64,000 nt of DNA, from positions 1-64,000 of the forward strand of contig NZ_CP123228.1 in the NCBI RefSeq assembly GCF_029855045.1, written 5' to 3'. Below are positions 24,760 through 35,900 of the stretch, one piece after another (the stretch's first letter is position 1; each line of letters begins with the position of its first letter). The DNA comes from Piscinibacter sp. XHJ-5. Its GTDB lineage: Bacteria; Pseudomonadota; Gammaproteobacteria; Burkholderiales; Burkholderiaceae_C. The notes beneath the pieces are model-generated. The model was not told the origin of the DNA and searched no databases. It saw only the letters and a program-made list of their open reading frames with translations. Both the position numbers and the translations under genes were made by a program.

Positions 24760-27700
24760 ATGCCGATCCACATCCGCGAAGGGGCCGATCCGCTGAGCGA
24801 TGCGTCGCTGCGCTCCGCGTCGGACGCTGCGCTCAAGAACATCCAGTCCGGCGCCGGCCGCGTGCTGCGCCTGGAGCTGACGCGGTATTGCAAGGGCGAG
24901 GTCAACGGCCGCTCCTTCCTCGTCGCGGGCCACCGTGGCGCGGGCAAGACGACGACGGTCGCCGATGCGCTCGACAGGGTCCTGCGCAAGAGCCGCAACC
25001 CCGGGGAAGGGCTGCTGCGGCCCCTGCCGATCTTCCTGCACGGACCGAGCCTCTTCGAGTTCGGCGCGAGCGATGCCTCGGACCGCGCGAAAGGCAAACG
25101 CGGGGCAAAGGCGCCGGACAGCATTGCCTTGCAGGCCGAGCAGGCGCTGCAGCAGATCATTCTCGGCGTGCATCGAGCGGTCGCGAAGGAATTCGTCCGC
25201 GCCTATCGCGAGCGGCTGGTGACCGACGCCACGTACGTCCCCGAGCCTGAACAGCTGAGGCGTGCCGAGCTTGCCGCGCAATTCGAGGTCGAGCTGGTGG
25301 AGGACCCTCCCGCGGCTCGACTGCGCGAGTTCTGGGACGCTGCGGGTGCCCTGGACAGCGGCGTTCTGTTCGACACGCCGTTCGCGCCCGACCAGGGCGG
25401 GCGCGAGCTGGTGGCCCTGAACGGCATGTGCAATGCGCACCAGCGCATCTCGGGCAACACCAACGCCCAGGACAAGACCGTCCGCGCGGAGGACACGGTG
25501 CAGGAGAGCGGATGGGGCCTCAACGCGCAGACCGCCGAGCTGGTCAAGCCGGTGGTCTCGATCCTGGCCGGCGCAGGCGTGGCCGGCGGCGTCGCTTCCG
25601 GGTCGGCGCATCTCGGCGCGGCGTTGTTTGCGGGCATCCTGACGGCGACCGCCGCGGCGGCGTTCTTCAAGAGCTCGTCGTCCACCAGCCGCAAGACGGG
25701 CCGGCAACTCGACACGGTGTTCATCCCGGACCTCACGCTGAAGACGCTCGACAGGATCCTGCCGACGCTGCTGGACCGGCTGCGCCAGGCCGGGCTCGCG
25801 CCCGTGCTCGTCATCGACGAGCTCGACAAGGTGCAGGGCCTTCCCGACCGGCTGGTCGCCATGATCCATTTCCTGAAGAAGCTCGTGGCGGAGAACGTCT
25901 TCACCTGCTTTCTCACCGACCGCGCGTACATGGAGCACCTGCGCACACAAGGGCGCTCCACGGCGTACGGCCGCGCGTACTCGTACTTCTCCCATCCGCT
26001 GCTCGTCACGTTCCGGCCGGCGGACATCGCTCGCTATCTCGACGACTTGCTCCAGGTCGACGAGCCTCTCGCGGGTACCGCGCCACCGCAAGCCACGCCC
26101 GCTGAGGCGGTCCCGCCGGTGCTCGTGCCCGACCCTGCCCCGGTACCGGCGCCGGTCAGCGGTCCGAAGGCCGACCCGCTCGACGTCGACAGGATCGACC
26201 TGCAGCTGCTGAAGTGGGTGCTGCGCCATCGGTCACAGCTGCACGCGCTGGCCCTGACGCGCGAGCTCTCGGCATTGCGCGGCGACGACGGGACGGTGCA
26301 GATCCGCCCCGGCGCCGTGCGCACCGAGCTCACGTACTGCATCGACGTCACCTTGCAGGTCGCGATCGAATTGCAGCTGCGCATGCCGCTGGTGCAGGGG
26401 TGGCTGCGCCAGCGGCCCGAAATGGTCCAGACGCTGTATGACGCGCTGTACTACGTGTCCCGGCAATGGCTTGCAGGAGCGCCCCACCTGGACCTCGGCT
26501 TCCGGGGTCGCGACGAGTTCGCCGAGGCGCTGACCAGCCGGATGAACCTCGACGAGCTGAACACGCCCGGGAAGGCGCCGCTTGCGGCATCGGCGCCGGT
26601 GGTGTCGAACGACGACCTGGCAGTGCTGAACACGGTGTTCAACGGCATCGTCGACTTTCTCTCGGGGGACAACGATGCCGCGCGCGCCAAGCTGCTGTGG
26701 GAAAGCCTGCCGATGGACGCCTCCGAGTCCGCGGCGCTGCTGCTGCCCGAGGTGATGGGCGCGCTGCTCCTCAAGGAAAACTCACTGCTGGTGAGCCAAG
26801 AGGGCAATGCCACGCTGCGGCACTGGCGCTACTGGCCGTCGGGCATCGAGCGGCAGGCAGGCGAGACCCAAGCCCCGGGGATGCGCATCTTCGACATCGC
26901 CGAGCTCGAGCCGGCGATGCGGTCGATCGAGAAGATCCGGGCCATCGAACGCAATCTCTCGACGCTGCTGGGGCAGTCGGTCCCCGTGGGCGCATCGCAG
27001 GACGTCTTCGGACTTCTGCAGGACAACGCGCGGGTGCTGCCCACGACGCCGGCCTGGTCGCGCGTGACGGACGCCATCCGCAACATCGACGCGACCTGGG
27101 TTGGAAGCGCCAACTTCGCGGTGTCGCCCGAAGACCTGCGAGCCGTCAAGCAGTTCGACGCCATGCTCGAGAGCCGCGGAAGCGACGTGGTTCGCATCCT
27201 GGCCGTCGCCCGCGCCTGCAGCGCGTTCCTCCGGGCCGAGCCTGAACCCGGCGTAGGAACCGGCGCGGCCTTGTTCATCCTCTCCGGCACGCTGGGCTTC
27301 GCCAGGGTCGACACCGCCGCCGCGGCCAACGCGGTGGCGGGCTGGCAGGCGGATGTCGTGCGCACCTACACGACCGAGGACCCCGGCCAGGTGCCGCAAC
27401 AGCCGGCATCCATCGGGCTGAACGACGCCGGACTGATGCAGGCCATGGACAAGGCGCTGACAGAGGGGCGACGACTCGCCAGACAGGTGAAGTGGGAGCG
27501 AGTCGTTCGCGACGCCTGGGACGGCCTGCGGCGGCGCCTGACGAGGTTTGTCGAGGGCGGGGACGAGCCGCCGCTCGAGCTTGCCGAGATCCTGTGCGCT
27601 CTGGCGGGAAAGGGGCCCGCACGCTGGTTCGACAGGCCCTTCGCCAGCACGACTCTCAGCGGATGGAGCACGCTATTCTTGAACGTCGCGCTGGAGCCGG

Positions 27701-28287
27701 CGGACCCGGTCGAGCCCGGCGAAGAGAACCTTCCCTGGCTTGCCGTCGCGGCCTTGGCTCGGCTGGGGGCCCGGGCACTGCCGCCCGACCAGATCGACGC
27801 GCTCCTCGACTGGCTCGTGCAGGCACGAGGCTTCACTGGCGAAGGCATCGGCGCGGCGGCGCAGATCCTGAAAAGAGGCCGTCCCGCGTCCGTCCCCCAG
27901 GAAGGCGCGGCCCGCGTCGGCATCTGCCTCTCCTCCGGCGAATACTCTGCCTGGTATTGGTGGTCGAACCCACCGACCAAGGGACTGGTGTTCTTCTTCG
28001 ACAGCGCGCGGCTGGAGGGCCACTGGGCGGACTTGAAGAGTCTGATGGCCGTGTTCCCCGACCCGGTGCCGGTCACCGTCGACGCGAGCAGCATCGGGGC
28101 GGAAAGCGCGTCCAACCTCATCACCAGCGGGCTCGGCTCCGACACCACGATTGTCTGGATCTACTCCCGGCGCGCGAAGGACATGCGCGAGCCGAACATC
28201 ATCAACCCCGGCGGTCCGGACGATGTGCTGGACAAGGCGCCGCGTTCCGCGGGCGCCTCGCCGAGCCCGGCAGCGCCGGTCTCCTGA
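24760..28287 (+). CDS. giant KAP-like P-loop NTPase
   Basis: A 1175-residue protein. Walker A is GHRGAGKT at 57-64 and Walker B is VLVIDELDK near 349. Between them, at about 265-300, is an alanine/glycine-rich hydrophobic stretch that could cross the membrane twice. A membrane insertion between Walker A and B, followed by FLTDRAYMEHL and YFSHPLLVTFRPADIARYL, is the layout of KAP-family NTPases such as the phage-exclusion protein PifA. The rest is helical with no recognised domain. The last 150 residues (ICLSSGEYSAWYWW, VFFFDSARLEGHW) may form a separate sensor domain. It pairs with the small membrane protein upstream. Confidence 0.65.
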   Translation: MPIHIREGADPLSDASLRSASDAALKNIQSGAGRVLRLELTRYCKGEVNGRSFLVAGHRGAGKTTTVADALDRVLRKSRNPGEGLLRPLPIFLHGPSLFEFGASDASDRAKGKRGAKAPDSIALQAEQALQQIILGVHRAVAKEFVRAYRERLVTDATYVPEPEQLRRAELAAQFEVELVEDPPAARLREFWDAAGALDSGVLFDTPFAPDQGGRELVALNGMCNAHQRISGNTNAQDKTVRAEDTVQESGWGLNAQTAELVKPVVSILAGAGVAGGVASGSAHLGAALFAGILTATAAAAFFKSSSSTSRKTGRQLDTVFIPDLTLKTLDRILPTLLDRLRQAGLAPVLVIDELDKVQGLPDRLVAMIHFLKKLVAENVFTCFLTDRAYMEHLRTQGRSTAYGRAYSYFSHPLLVTFRPADIARYLDDLLQVDEPLAGTAPPQATPAEAVPPVLVPDPAPVPAPVSGPKADPLDVDRIDLQLLKWVLRHRSQLHALALTRELSALRGDDGTVQIRPGAVRTELTYCIDVTLQVAIELQLRMPLVQGWLRQRPEMVQTLYDALYYVSRQWLAGAPHLDLGFRGRDEFAEALTSRMNLDELNTPGKAPLAASAPVVSNDDLAVLNTVFNGIVDFLSGDNDAARAKLLWESLPMDASESAALLLPEVMGALLLKENSLLVSQEGNATLRHWRYWPSGIERQAGETQAPGMRIFDIAELEPAMRSIEKIRAIERNLSTLLGQSVPVGASQDVFGLLQDNARVLPTTPAWSRVTDAIRNIDATWVGSANFAVSPEDLRAVKQFDAMLESRGSDVVRILAVARACSAFLRAEPEPGVGTGAALFILSGTLGFARVDTAAAANAVAGWQADVVRTYTTEDPGQVPQQPASIGLNDAGLMQAMDKALTEGRRLARQVKWERVVRDAWDGLRRRLTRFVEGGDEPPLELAEILCALAGKGPARWFDRPFASTTLSGWSTLFLNVALEPADPVEPGEENLPWLAVAALARLGARALPPDQIDALLDWLVQARGFTGEGIGAAAQILKRGRPASVPQEGAARVGICLSSGEYSAWYWWSNPPTKGLVFFFDSARLEGHWADLKSLMAVFPDPVPVTVDASSIGAESASNLITSGLGSDTTIVWIYSRRAKDMREPNIINPGGPDDVLDKAPRSAGASPSPAAPVS

Positions 28288-28391
28288 GCCGCACCGCCTC
28301 GCTGGGCGCACGCGGTCAGCGCATGTCCATGTTCGGATTTCGAGGATGGACCGGTGGCACCATCCGAGGCTTCCGACCCTGGAGACCCGCC

Positions 28392-29183
28392 ATGAAGAAC
28401 AAGTTCGTTGTCCCTCTTGCTGCCGCGCTGCTTGCCGGCGCCGCGCTCGGCGCCCACGCGGCCGACCTGCTCGACGACGTGAAGGCGCGCGGCACGTTGC
28501 GCATCGCCTGCGAAGGCACCTACCCGCCCTTCAACTACAAGGACGACAAGGGCCAGCTGACCGGCTTCGACGTGGAGATCGCGCGTGCGATCGCCGACAA
28601 GCTCGGGGTGAAGGCCGAGTTCACGACCACCGAGTGGAGCGGCATCCTGGCCGGGCTGCAGGCCGCCAAGTACGACGTGATCGTCAACCAGGTGGCGGCC
28701 ACCGACAAGCGCCGCGAGACCTTCGACTTCAGCGAGCCCTACGTCATCTCCTACCCGCAGCTCATCGTGCGGGCCAACGAGACGCGCAAGCTGGAAACAC
28801 CGGCCGACCTCAAGGGCAAGAAGATCGGTGTGGGCCAGGGAAGCAACTACGCCGACCTCGCCAAGGGGATCGAAGGCGCCGAGGTGCGCACCTACCCGGG
28901 GGCGACGGAGTACCTGCAGGACCTGGCCACCGGCCGCATCGATGCCGCCATCAACGACAGCCTGCTGATCCCGTACCTGCGCGAGAAGACCAGGCTGCCG
29001 GTGAAGGCCGGCGCGCCCATCGGCAAGCCCGAGAGCAACGCCATCCCGTTCCGCAAAGGCAATCCGAAGTTCCAGCAGGCCATCGACAAGGCGCTCAACG
29101 AGCTGAAGGCCGACGGCACCTACGCGAAGATCTCCACCAAGTGGTTCGAGCGCGACGTGAGCAAGCCGCCGGCGGCCCGCTGA
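28392..29183 (+). CDS. polar amino acid ABC transporter, substrate-binding protein
   Basis: Periplasmic family 3 solute-binding protein of 263 residues. Signal peptide 1-23 (AHA-AD). Motifs include GTLRIACEGTYPPFNYKD, LTGFDVEIARAIADKLG, the ligand-carboxylate arginine region VAATDKRRETFDFSEPY and GRIDAAINDS. It resembles the cystine/FliY-TcyJ branch, which is a guess. The permease gene follows after 15 bp; no ATPase gene is in this operon, so the ATPase must be elsewhere. Confidence 0.92.
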   Translation: MKNKFVVPLAAALLAGAALGAHAADLLDDVKARGTLRIACEGTYPPFNYKDDKGQLTGFDVEIARAIADKLGVKAEFTTTEWSGILAGLQAAKYDVIVNQVAATDKRRETFDFSEPYVISYPQLIVRANETRKLETPADLKGKKIGVGQGSNYADLAKGIEGAEVRTYPGATEYLQDLATGRIDAAINDSLLIPYLREKTRLPVKAGAPIGKPESNAIPFRKGNPKFQQAIDKALNELKADGTYAKISTKWFERDVSKPPAAR

Positions 29184-29198
29184 GCCGGTCCGACGGGC

Positions 29199-29852
29199 AT
29201 GGACCTGCAGTCGCTCATCGCGCTGGCGTGGCCGGTCATGGTCAAGGGCACCGGCTACACGCTCCTGTTCGCCATCGCCTCGATGGTTCTCGGCCTGCCG
29301 CTGGCGGCCCTCATCACGCTGGTCCGCGTGCTTCGCGTGCGGCTGCTGCAGCCGTTCATGGCCTTGTACGTGAGCGCCATGCGCGGCACGCCGCTGCTGG
29401 TCCAGGTCTTCATCATCTATTACGGGCTGCCCAGCATCGGAATCGAGTTCTCGCCGATCACGGCCGGCATCCTGTCGTTGACGCTCAACGTCGCGGCCTA
29501 CATGAGCGAGACGCTGCGCGGGGCGATCGGTGCGGTGGCGCAGGGGCAGTGGCTGGCCGGCACCAGCCTCGGGCTGACACGCCGCCAGACCCTGCGCTAC
29601 GTGATCGCGCCGCAGGCGCTGAGGGCGGCGGTGCCCAGCCTTTCCAACAGCCTGATCAGCCTCATCAAGGACACCTCGCTGGTGTCGGTGATCGCCGTGA
29701 CGGAGCTGATGCTGGCCACGAAGGAATTGATCTCGACCACCTTCCAGCCTTTCCCGCTGTACGTGGCGGCCGCCGGGATCTACTGGATCCTGAGCCTCAG
29801 CTTCGAGCAACTGCAGCGCCGGATGGAGCAGCGGCTCGCGTTTCCGCATTGA
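29199..29852 (+). CDS. polar amino acid ABC transporter, permease
   Basis: Inner-membrane permease of 217 residues with five or so membrane spans. The HisM/GlnP-type signature SAMRGTPLLVQVFIIYYGLP is followed by the EAA loop: SETLRGAIGAVAQGQWLAGTS then LGLTRRQTLRYVIAPQALR, which docks the ATPase. Coupled to the binding protein upstream. Confidence 0.93.
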   Translation: MDLQSLIALAWPVMVKGTGYTLLFAIASMVLGLPLAALITLVRVLRVRLLQPFMALYVSAMRGTPLLVQVFIIYYGLPSIGIEFSPITAGILSLTLNVAAYMSETLRGAIGAVAQGQWLAGTSLGLTRRQTLRYVIAPQALRAAVPSLSNSLISLIKDTSLVSVIAVTELMLATKELISTTFQPFPLYVAAAGIYWILSLSFEQLQRRMEQRLAFPH

Positions 29853-29972
29853 CCAGGCGCCTCGAGCGCAGCTCTCGACCGCGGCCGCAGGGCAGCTGAC
29901 GCCTTCACGCCGACTTCACCTCGGGCGCGCATCGGCTGGCTAGACTGCGGCCGCACCCCCGACGAGGAGACG

Positions 29973-32900
29973 ATGCAGCCCGCCTTCCTGCTGCGCGCCG
30001 CAGGCGCGATCGCCCTGTCATCGACCGCGGCGCTTGCCGCGGCCGCCACGATGGCCACCTTCTCGCCGCAGGGCGAGGTCGCGCAGGTCCGCCAGGCCCG
30101 TGCAAGCTTCTCGCAGGCCATGGTCCGCTTCGGTGATCCGCGCCTGCCGTCGCCCTTCGACATCGCCTGCGCCAACCCGACGCCCCTCACCGGCAGCGCC
30201 CGATGGGTCGACGACAGGACCTGGGTCTACGACTTCACCCGCGACGTGCCGGCGGGCGTGCGCTGCGAGTTCAAGCTGAAGCCCGGGATCAAGGCCTTGA
30301 ACGGCGATGCGGTCACCGGCGCGACCGAGTTCCGCTTCGGCACCGGCGGACCGGCGATCGTGCGCGCCTATCCGCAGCCGGGCGACCACTCGACGGTGGA
30401 AGAAGAGCAGGTCTTCGTGCTGCTGCTCAACGGCCCGGCCACGCCGGCCAGCATCGAGAAGAACGGCTACTGCGAAGTCTCCGGCATCGGCGAGCGCGTC
30501 GGCCTGAAGGTCATCTCCGGCCCCGTGCGCGAGGCGATCCTCAAGGCGGTGAACCTGGTGCCGCAGCAGGCGCGTGCGGTCACCGTGCAATGCGCCCGGC
30601 CCTTGCCGAGCGATGCGCGTGTCGAGGTGGCGTGGGGCGCCGGCATCGCGACGCCCTCCGGCGTGGCGACCACCGCCGAGCGCCGCCTCGGCTACCGCGT
30701 GCGCAAGCCCTTTGCCGCCAGCTTCACCTGCGAGCGCGTCAACTCGCGCGCCGACTGCCTGCCGATACGCCCGCTGCGCGTCGAGTTCTCGTCGCCGGTG
30801 CCGCGCCGGTTCGCCGAGCGCATCGTGCTGGTGGCGCCCGACGGCGCGCGCAAGCCGGTGATGGAGCAGGGACGCGGCGAGAACGCGGAGCAGCTCATCT
30901 CCTTCGGCGAAGGGACGCTGCGCAAGTTCCTGTACATCTTCCGGCGCAGCCCCGGCGAAGCCTCCGCCGATCCGGCGGACAGCGGCGTGAGCGCGGTGCA
31001 GTTCAGCGCGCCGCTGCCCGAGAACGCGAAGCTGCGCATCGAGCTGCCGCAGGACCTGCGCGACGACGCGGGCCGTGCGCTCGGCAACGCCGACGCCTTT
31101 CCGCTGGAGACCCGCACCGCCGCGGCGCCCGCGCTGGTGAAGTTCCCGGCCGCCACCTTCGGCGTGCTGGAGCTGAACGCCGAGCCGACCCTTCCGGTGA
31201 CGCTGCGCCAGGTCGAGGCCGATCTGAAGACGCAGGCGGTGAGCCTCGCGCCCGGCGCGGTCCGCGACCTGCGCGTCGCCGACGACGCGGCCGTCATCGA
31301 ATGGCTGGCGCGCGTGAAGCGCTACGACGAGAACCAGCTGCCGCGCGCGGAGGTGGAGCGCGAGCTCGGCATCAGGCTGCCCGCGCCGGCCAGGAGCGCG
31401 AAAGGCCGCGACGACGACGAAGGCGACCTGGTGCAGACGCGCAGCCTGAGCCTGCTGAGCCGCGACCGCGCTGCGCGCCGCCTCAGCCTCCCGCTCGCCG
31501 GCGCGACCGAGCCACGGCCGTTCGAGGTGGTCGGCATTCCGCTGCCGCAGGCCGGCTTCCATGTCGTCGAGATCGAGTCGCCCCGGCTCGGCGCCGCGCT
31601 GCTCGGCCGCAATTCGCCCCTGTACGTGCGCACCAGCGTGCTGGTGACCAACCTGGGGGTGCACTTCAAGTGGGGCGCGGTCAATTCGGTGGTGTGGGTC
31701 ACCACGCTGGACACCGCGCGGCCGGTGGCCGATGCGCAGCTGCAGATTTCCGACTGCCGTGGCGACGTCGTCTGGAAGGGCCGCAGCGACGCCAACGGCC
31801 ACGCCCTCGTCGCGCAGGAGCTGCCGCGCCTGCCCTGGAACCATTGCCACGGCCGCGACGGCGGCGACAGCGGGCGCGAGGCAGGCTATTTCGTCAGCGC
31901 CCGCAGCACCGATGCCGCCGGCCACGCCGACATGGCGTTCGTCTGGTCGACCTGGAGCGAGGGCATCGAGGCCTGGCGCTTCCACATCGACACCAGCGCC
32001 CAGGGCATCGCCTCGCAGAACCGCTTCCACTCGGTGCTCGACCGCAGCCTGCTGCGCGCGGGACAGAAAGTCTCGATGAAGCACCACGCCCGGCGCGAGC
32101 TGATGAGCGGACTGGCGCTGGTCGAGCCGAGCGAGCTGCCGGCCGAGCTGCGCATCGTGCACGAGGGCTCCGGCCAGAAGTTCACCCAGCCGCTCCAGTG
32201 GCGCGCAGGGCGCCATGCGGAGTCGAGCTTCGAGATCCCCGCGGCCGCCCGGCTCGGCGTCTACCGCGTGAGCCTGGCCAACGCGCGCGAGTCGCACCAG
32301 ACGGCCAGCTTTCGCGTCGAGGAGTTCCGCCTGCCGGTGCTCGCCGGACGCATCGTGCCGCCCAAGGGCGCGCTGGTGCAGCCCCGGGACCTCGCGCTGG
32401 GCCTGCAGGTCGACTACACCAACGGCGGCGGCGCGTCCGGACTGCCGGTGCGGGTGTCGGCGCAGATGCGCGATGCCGATGTGGGCGCGCTGGTGCACGC
32501 CGAGCGCTATCCGGGATTCCGCTTCGAGCCGCCGCGCGATCCGCGCGACCCGAACGCCCGCTCGCCTTTCTCGGAGGACTACGTCGACGAGGACGACGAG
32601 AGCCGCAGCACCGGTGCGCGCGACGAAGGCGCGCAGCTGGTGGCCAACAAGCTTGCGCTGACCCTGGACAAGAACGGCGCCGGCACCATCACGCTGCCCG
32701 GCCTGCCGGCCTTGCGCAAGCCGCGCGAACTGCTGGTGCAGGCGACCTACGCCGATCCCAACGGCGAGATCCAGACGCTGAGCCAGACCCTGCCGGCGTG
32801 GCCGTCGGGCCTGGTCCTCGGCGTGCGCGCCGATTCGTGGGTGTCGGTGAAGCAGAAGCTCGCCACGCAGGTGGTGGTACTCGACACTGCCGGCAAGCCG

Positions 32901-35900
32901 GCCGCCAGGGTGGACGTGAAGCTGCGCGCCGTGGCGCACAAGACCAGCTCGGTGCGACGGCGGCTGGTGGGCGGCTTCTATGCCTATGACAACCGCAACG
33001 CGGCCGAAGACCTGGGGCAGGTCTGCGCCGGCACCAGCGATGCGCGAGGGCTGGTGCTGTGCGACGTGGCGCTGAAGTCGCCGGGCCAGGTCGAGCTGGT
33101 CGCCGAGGCGCAGGACGCCGCCGGCCATGCGGCGCGCGCGGCCGCGTCGGTCTGGGTCACCCAGCAGGGCGAGGTCTGGTTCGGCGGCGACAACCAGGAC
33201 CGCATGGACGTGATTCCCGAGCAGCGCAGCTACGAGCCCGGCCAGACCGCGAAGCTGCAGGTGCGCAGCCCGTTCCGGCACGCGACCGCGCTGGTGGCGA
33301 TCGAGCGCAACGGCATCCTCGAGACGCGGACGGTCGAGCTCCATGGCCGCGATCCGACGATCGAGCTGCCGGTGAAGGCCGAGTGGGCGCCCAACGTCTA
33401 CGTCTCGGTGCTGGCGGTGCGGGGGCGCCTGCGCGAGGTGCCGTGGTATTCGCTGTTCACCTGGGGCTGGCGTTCGCCCTCGCAGTGGTGGCGCGCGTAC
33501 CGCGACGAAGGCCAGGTGCACCAGCCGCCGACGGCGATGGTCGATCTGTCCAAGCCGGCGTTCAGGTACGGCATCGCCGAGATCGAGGTGGGCATCGCGG
33601 GCCACCGGCTGCAGGTCGAGGTGACACCTGACAAGACGAGCTATCCCATCCGCTCGACCAGCCGCGTGCGCGTGAAGGTGAGCCTGCCCGGCGGCCAGCC
33701 GGCGCCGGCGGGCACCGAGGTCGCGCTCGCCGCGGTCGACGAGGCGCTGCTCGAGCTGATGCCCAACGACAGCTGGGACCTGCTGAAGGCGATGATCCGC
33801 AAGCGCGGCTACGGTGTCGAGACGGCGACCGCGCAGATGCAGATCATCGGCAAGCGCCACTACGGCAAGAAAGCCGCGCCGGCGGGCGGCGGCGGCGGGC
33901 AGTTCCCGACGCGCGAGCTGTTCGACACGCTGCTGCTGTGGAACCCGCGTGTGCTGCTCGACGCCCGCGGCGAGGCGCAGGTCGACGTGCCGCTCAACGA
34001 CGCGCTGACCTCGTTTCGCATCGTCGCCATCGCCGACGTGGTGCAGGGCGGCGACGCCGCGCTGTTCGGCACCGGGCGCGCCACCATTCGCACCACGCAG
34101 GATCTGCAGATCGCTTCGGGTGTGCCGCCGCTGGTGCGCGAAGGCGATCGCTACCGCGCCATGTTCACGCTGCGCAACAGCACGCCGGCCGCGGTCGAGG
34201 CCACGCTCACGGCGCAGGTCGGCACGACGGCGCTGGCGCCGCAGAAGGTGCGCATCGCGGCCAACGCCGCAGCCGAGGCAGGCTGGGACGTGGACGTGCC
34301 CTTCGACGCCAGGCAACTCGAATGGACGGTGGCCGCCGAAGCCGGCGCGAACCGCGACCGCATGAAGATCCAGCAGGCGGTGCGCGAGGCGATTCCCGTG
34401 CGCGTGCAGCAGGCCACGCTGTCGCAGCTCGACGGGACGGCGGCGATGCCGGTGGCGCCGCCCGCGAGTGCCGTGGCCACCGCGCAAGGCGTGCTGCGCG
34501 GCGGCGTGGAGGTGTCGCTGCGGCCGCGCCTCGGCGACGGGCTGCAGGGCGTGCGCGAGTACTTCGAGCGTTATCCGTGGAGCTGCCTGGAGCAGCGTGC
34601 GTCGGTCGCGCTGGGCCTGCGCGATGCCGAACGCTGGCGCAGCGTCGCCAGCCAGCTGCCGCTGTACCTCGACGAGGACGGCCTGGCCAACTACTTCCCG
34701 CCGGCCACCGGCTGGCGCAGCACCGGCAGCGACACGCTGACCGCCTACCTGCTGTCGGCCAGCGACGAGGCGCGGCGCCTCGGCCACGACTTCGCGATCC
34801 CGGAGGACACCCGCTCGAAGATGGAGCGCGGGCTCATCGCCTTCGTCGAAGGACGCGTCAAGCGCGACTTCTGGGTGCCGGCCTTCCTGCGCAACGGCGA
34901 CCTCGAGGTGCGCAAGCTGGCGGCGCTCGAAGCGCTGTCGCGCAGCGGCAAGGTGCGTCCCAGGCTGCTCGACTCGATCCAGGTGCTGCCCCACCAGTGG
35001 CCCACCGGGGCGGTGATCGACTGGCTGATGGTGCTCGAGCGCAGCAAGGAGATTCCCGAGCGCGACAGGCGCATCGCCGAGGCCGAGCAGATCCTGCGGG
35101 CGCGACTCGACGTGCAGGGCTCGCGGCTCGGCTTCTCGACCGAGCGCGACGACAGCTGGTGGTGGCTGATGGTCAACGGCGACGTCAACAGCACGCGCAT
35201 GGTCCTGGGCGTGCTCGACCGGGCCGCATGGCGGGACGACCTGCCGCGGCTGGTCGCCGGCACGCTGCAGCGGCAGCAGTTCGGCCGCTGGTCGACGACC
35301 ACGGCCAACGTGTGGGGGTCGCTGGCGATGGAGGCGTTTTCGCGGCGCTTCGAGCGCGAGCCGGTGTCCGGCAGCACGCGTGTCGGCTTCGAGTCCGCGG
35401 CCGCGCCGCAGGCGCTGGACTGGAGCAGGTCGCCCGGCGGCGCGACGCTGCCGCTCGGCTGGCCAGCCGGCTTCGCCGTGGGTGGTGCAAAGGCCGACGC
35501 GGTGATCCAGGTCCAGCACCAGGGCGCGGGCAAGCCGTGGCTGGCCCTCGCCAGCAAGGCGGCCGTGCCGGTGACGGCGCCGATCGCCAGCGGCTATCGC
35601 ATCACCAGGACGGTGACCCCGGTGGAGCACAAGGCCACCGGCGCGTGGTCGCGCGGCGATGTGCTGCGGGTGCGGCTCGACATCGATGCCCAGGCCGACA
35701 TGACCTGGGTGGTGATCGCCGATCCGGTGCCGGCCGGCGCGACGCTGCTCGGCAGCGGACTCGGCCGCGACGACAAGCTCAATCGCAGCGGCGAGAAGCA
35801 GGACGGGCGCGCCTGGCTGGCCTACGAGGAGCGCGGCTTCGAGGGATTCCGCGCGTACTACCGCTACCTGCCCAAGGGTGCCTTCAGCGTCGAGTACACC

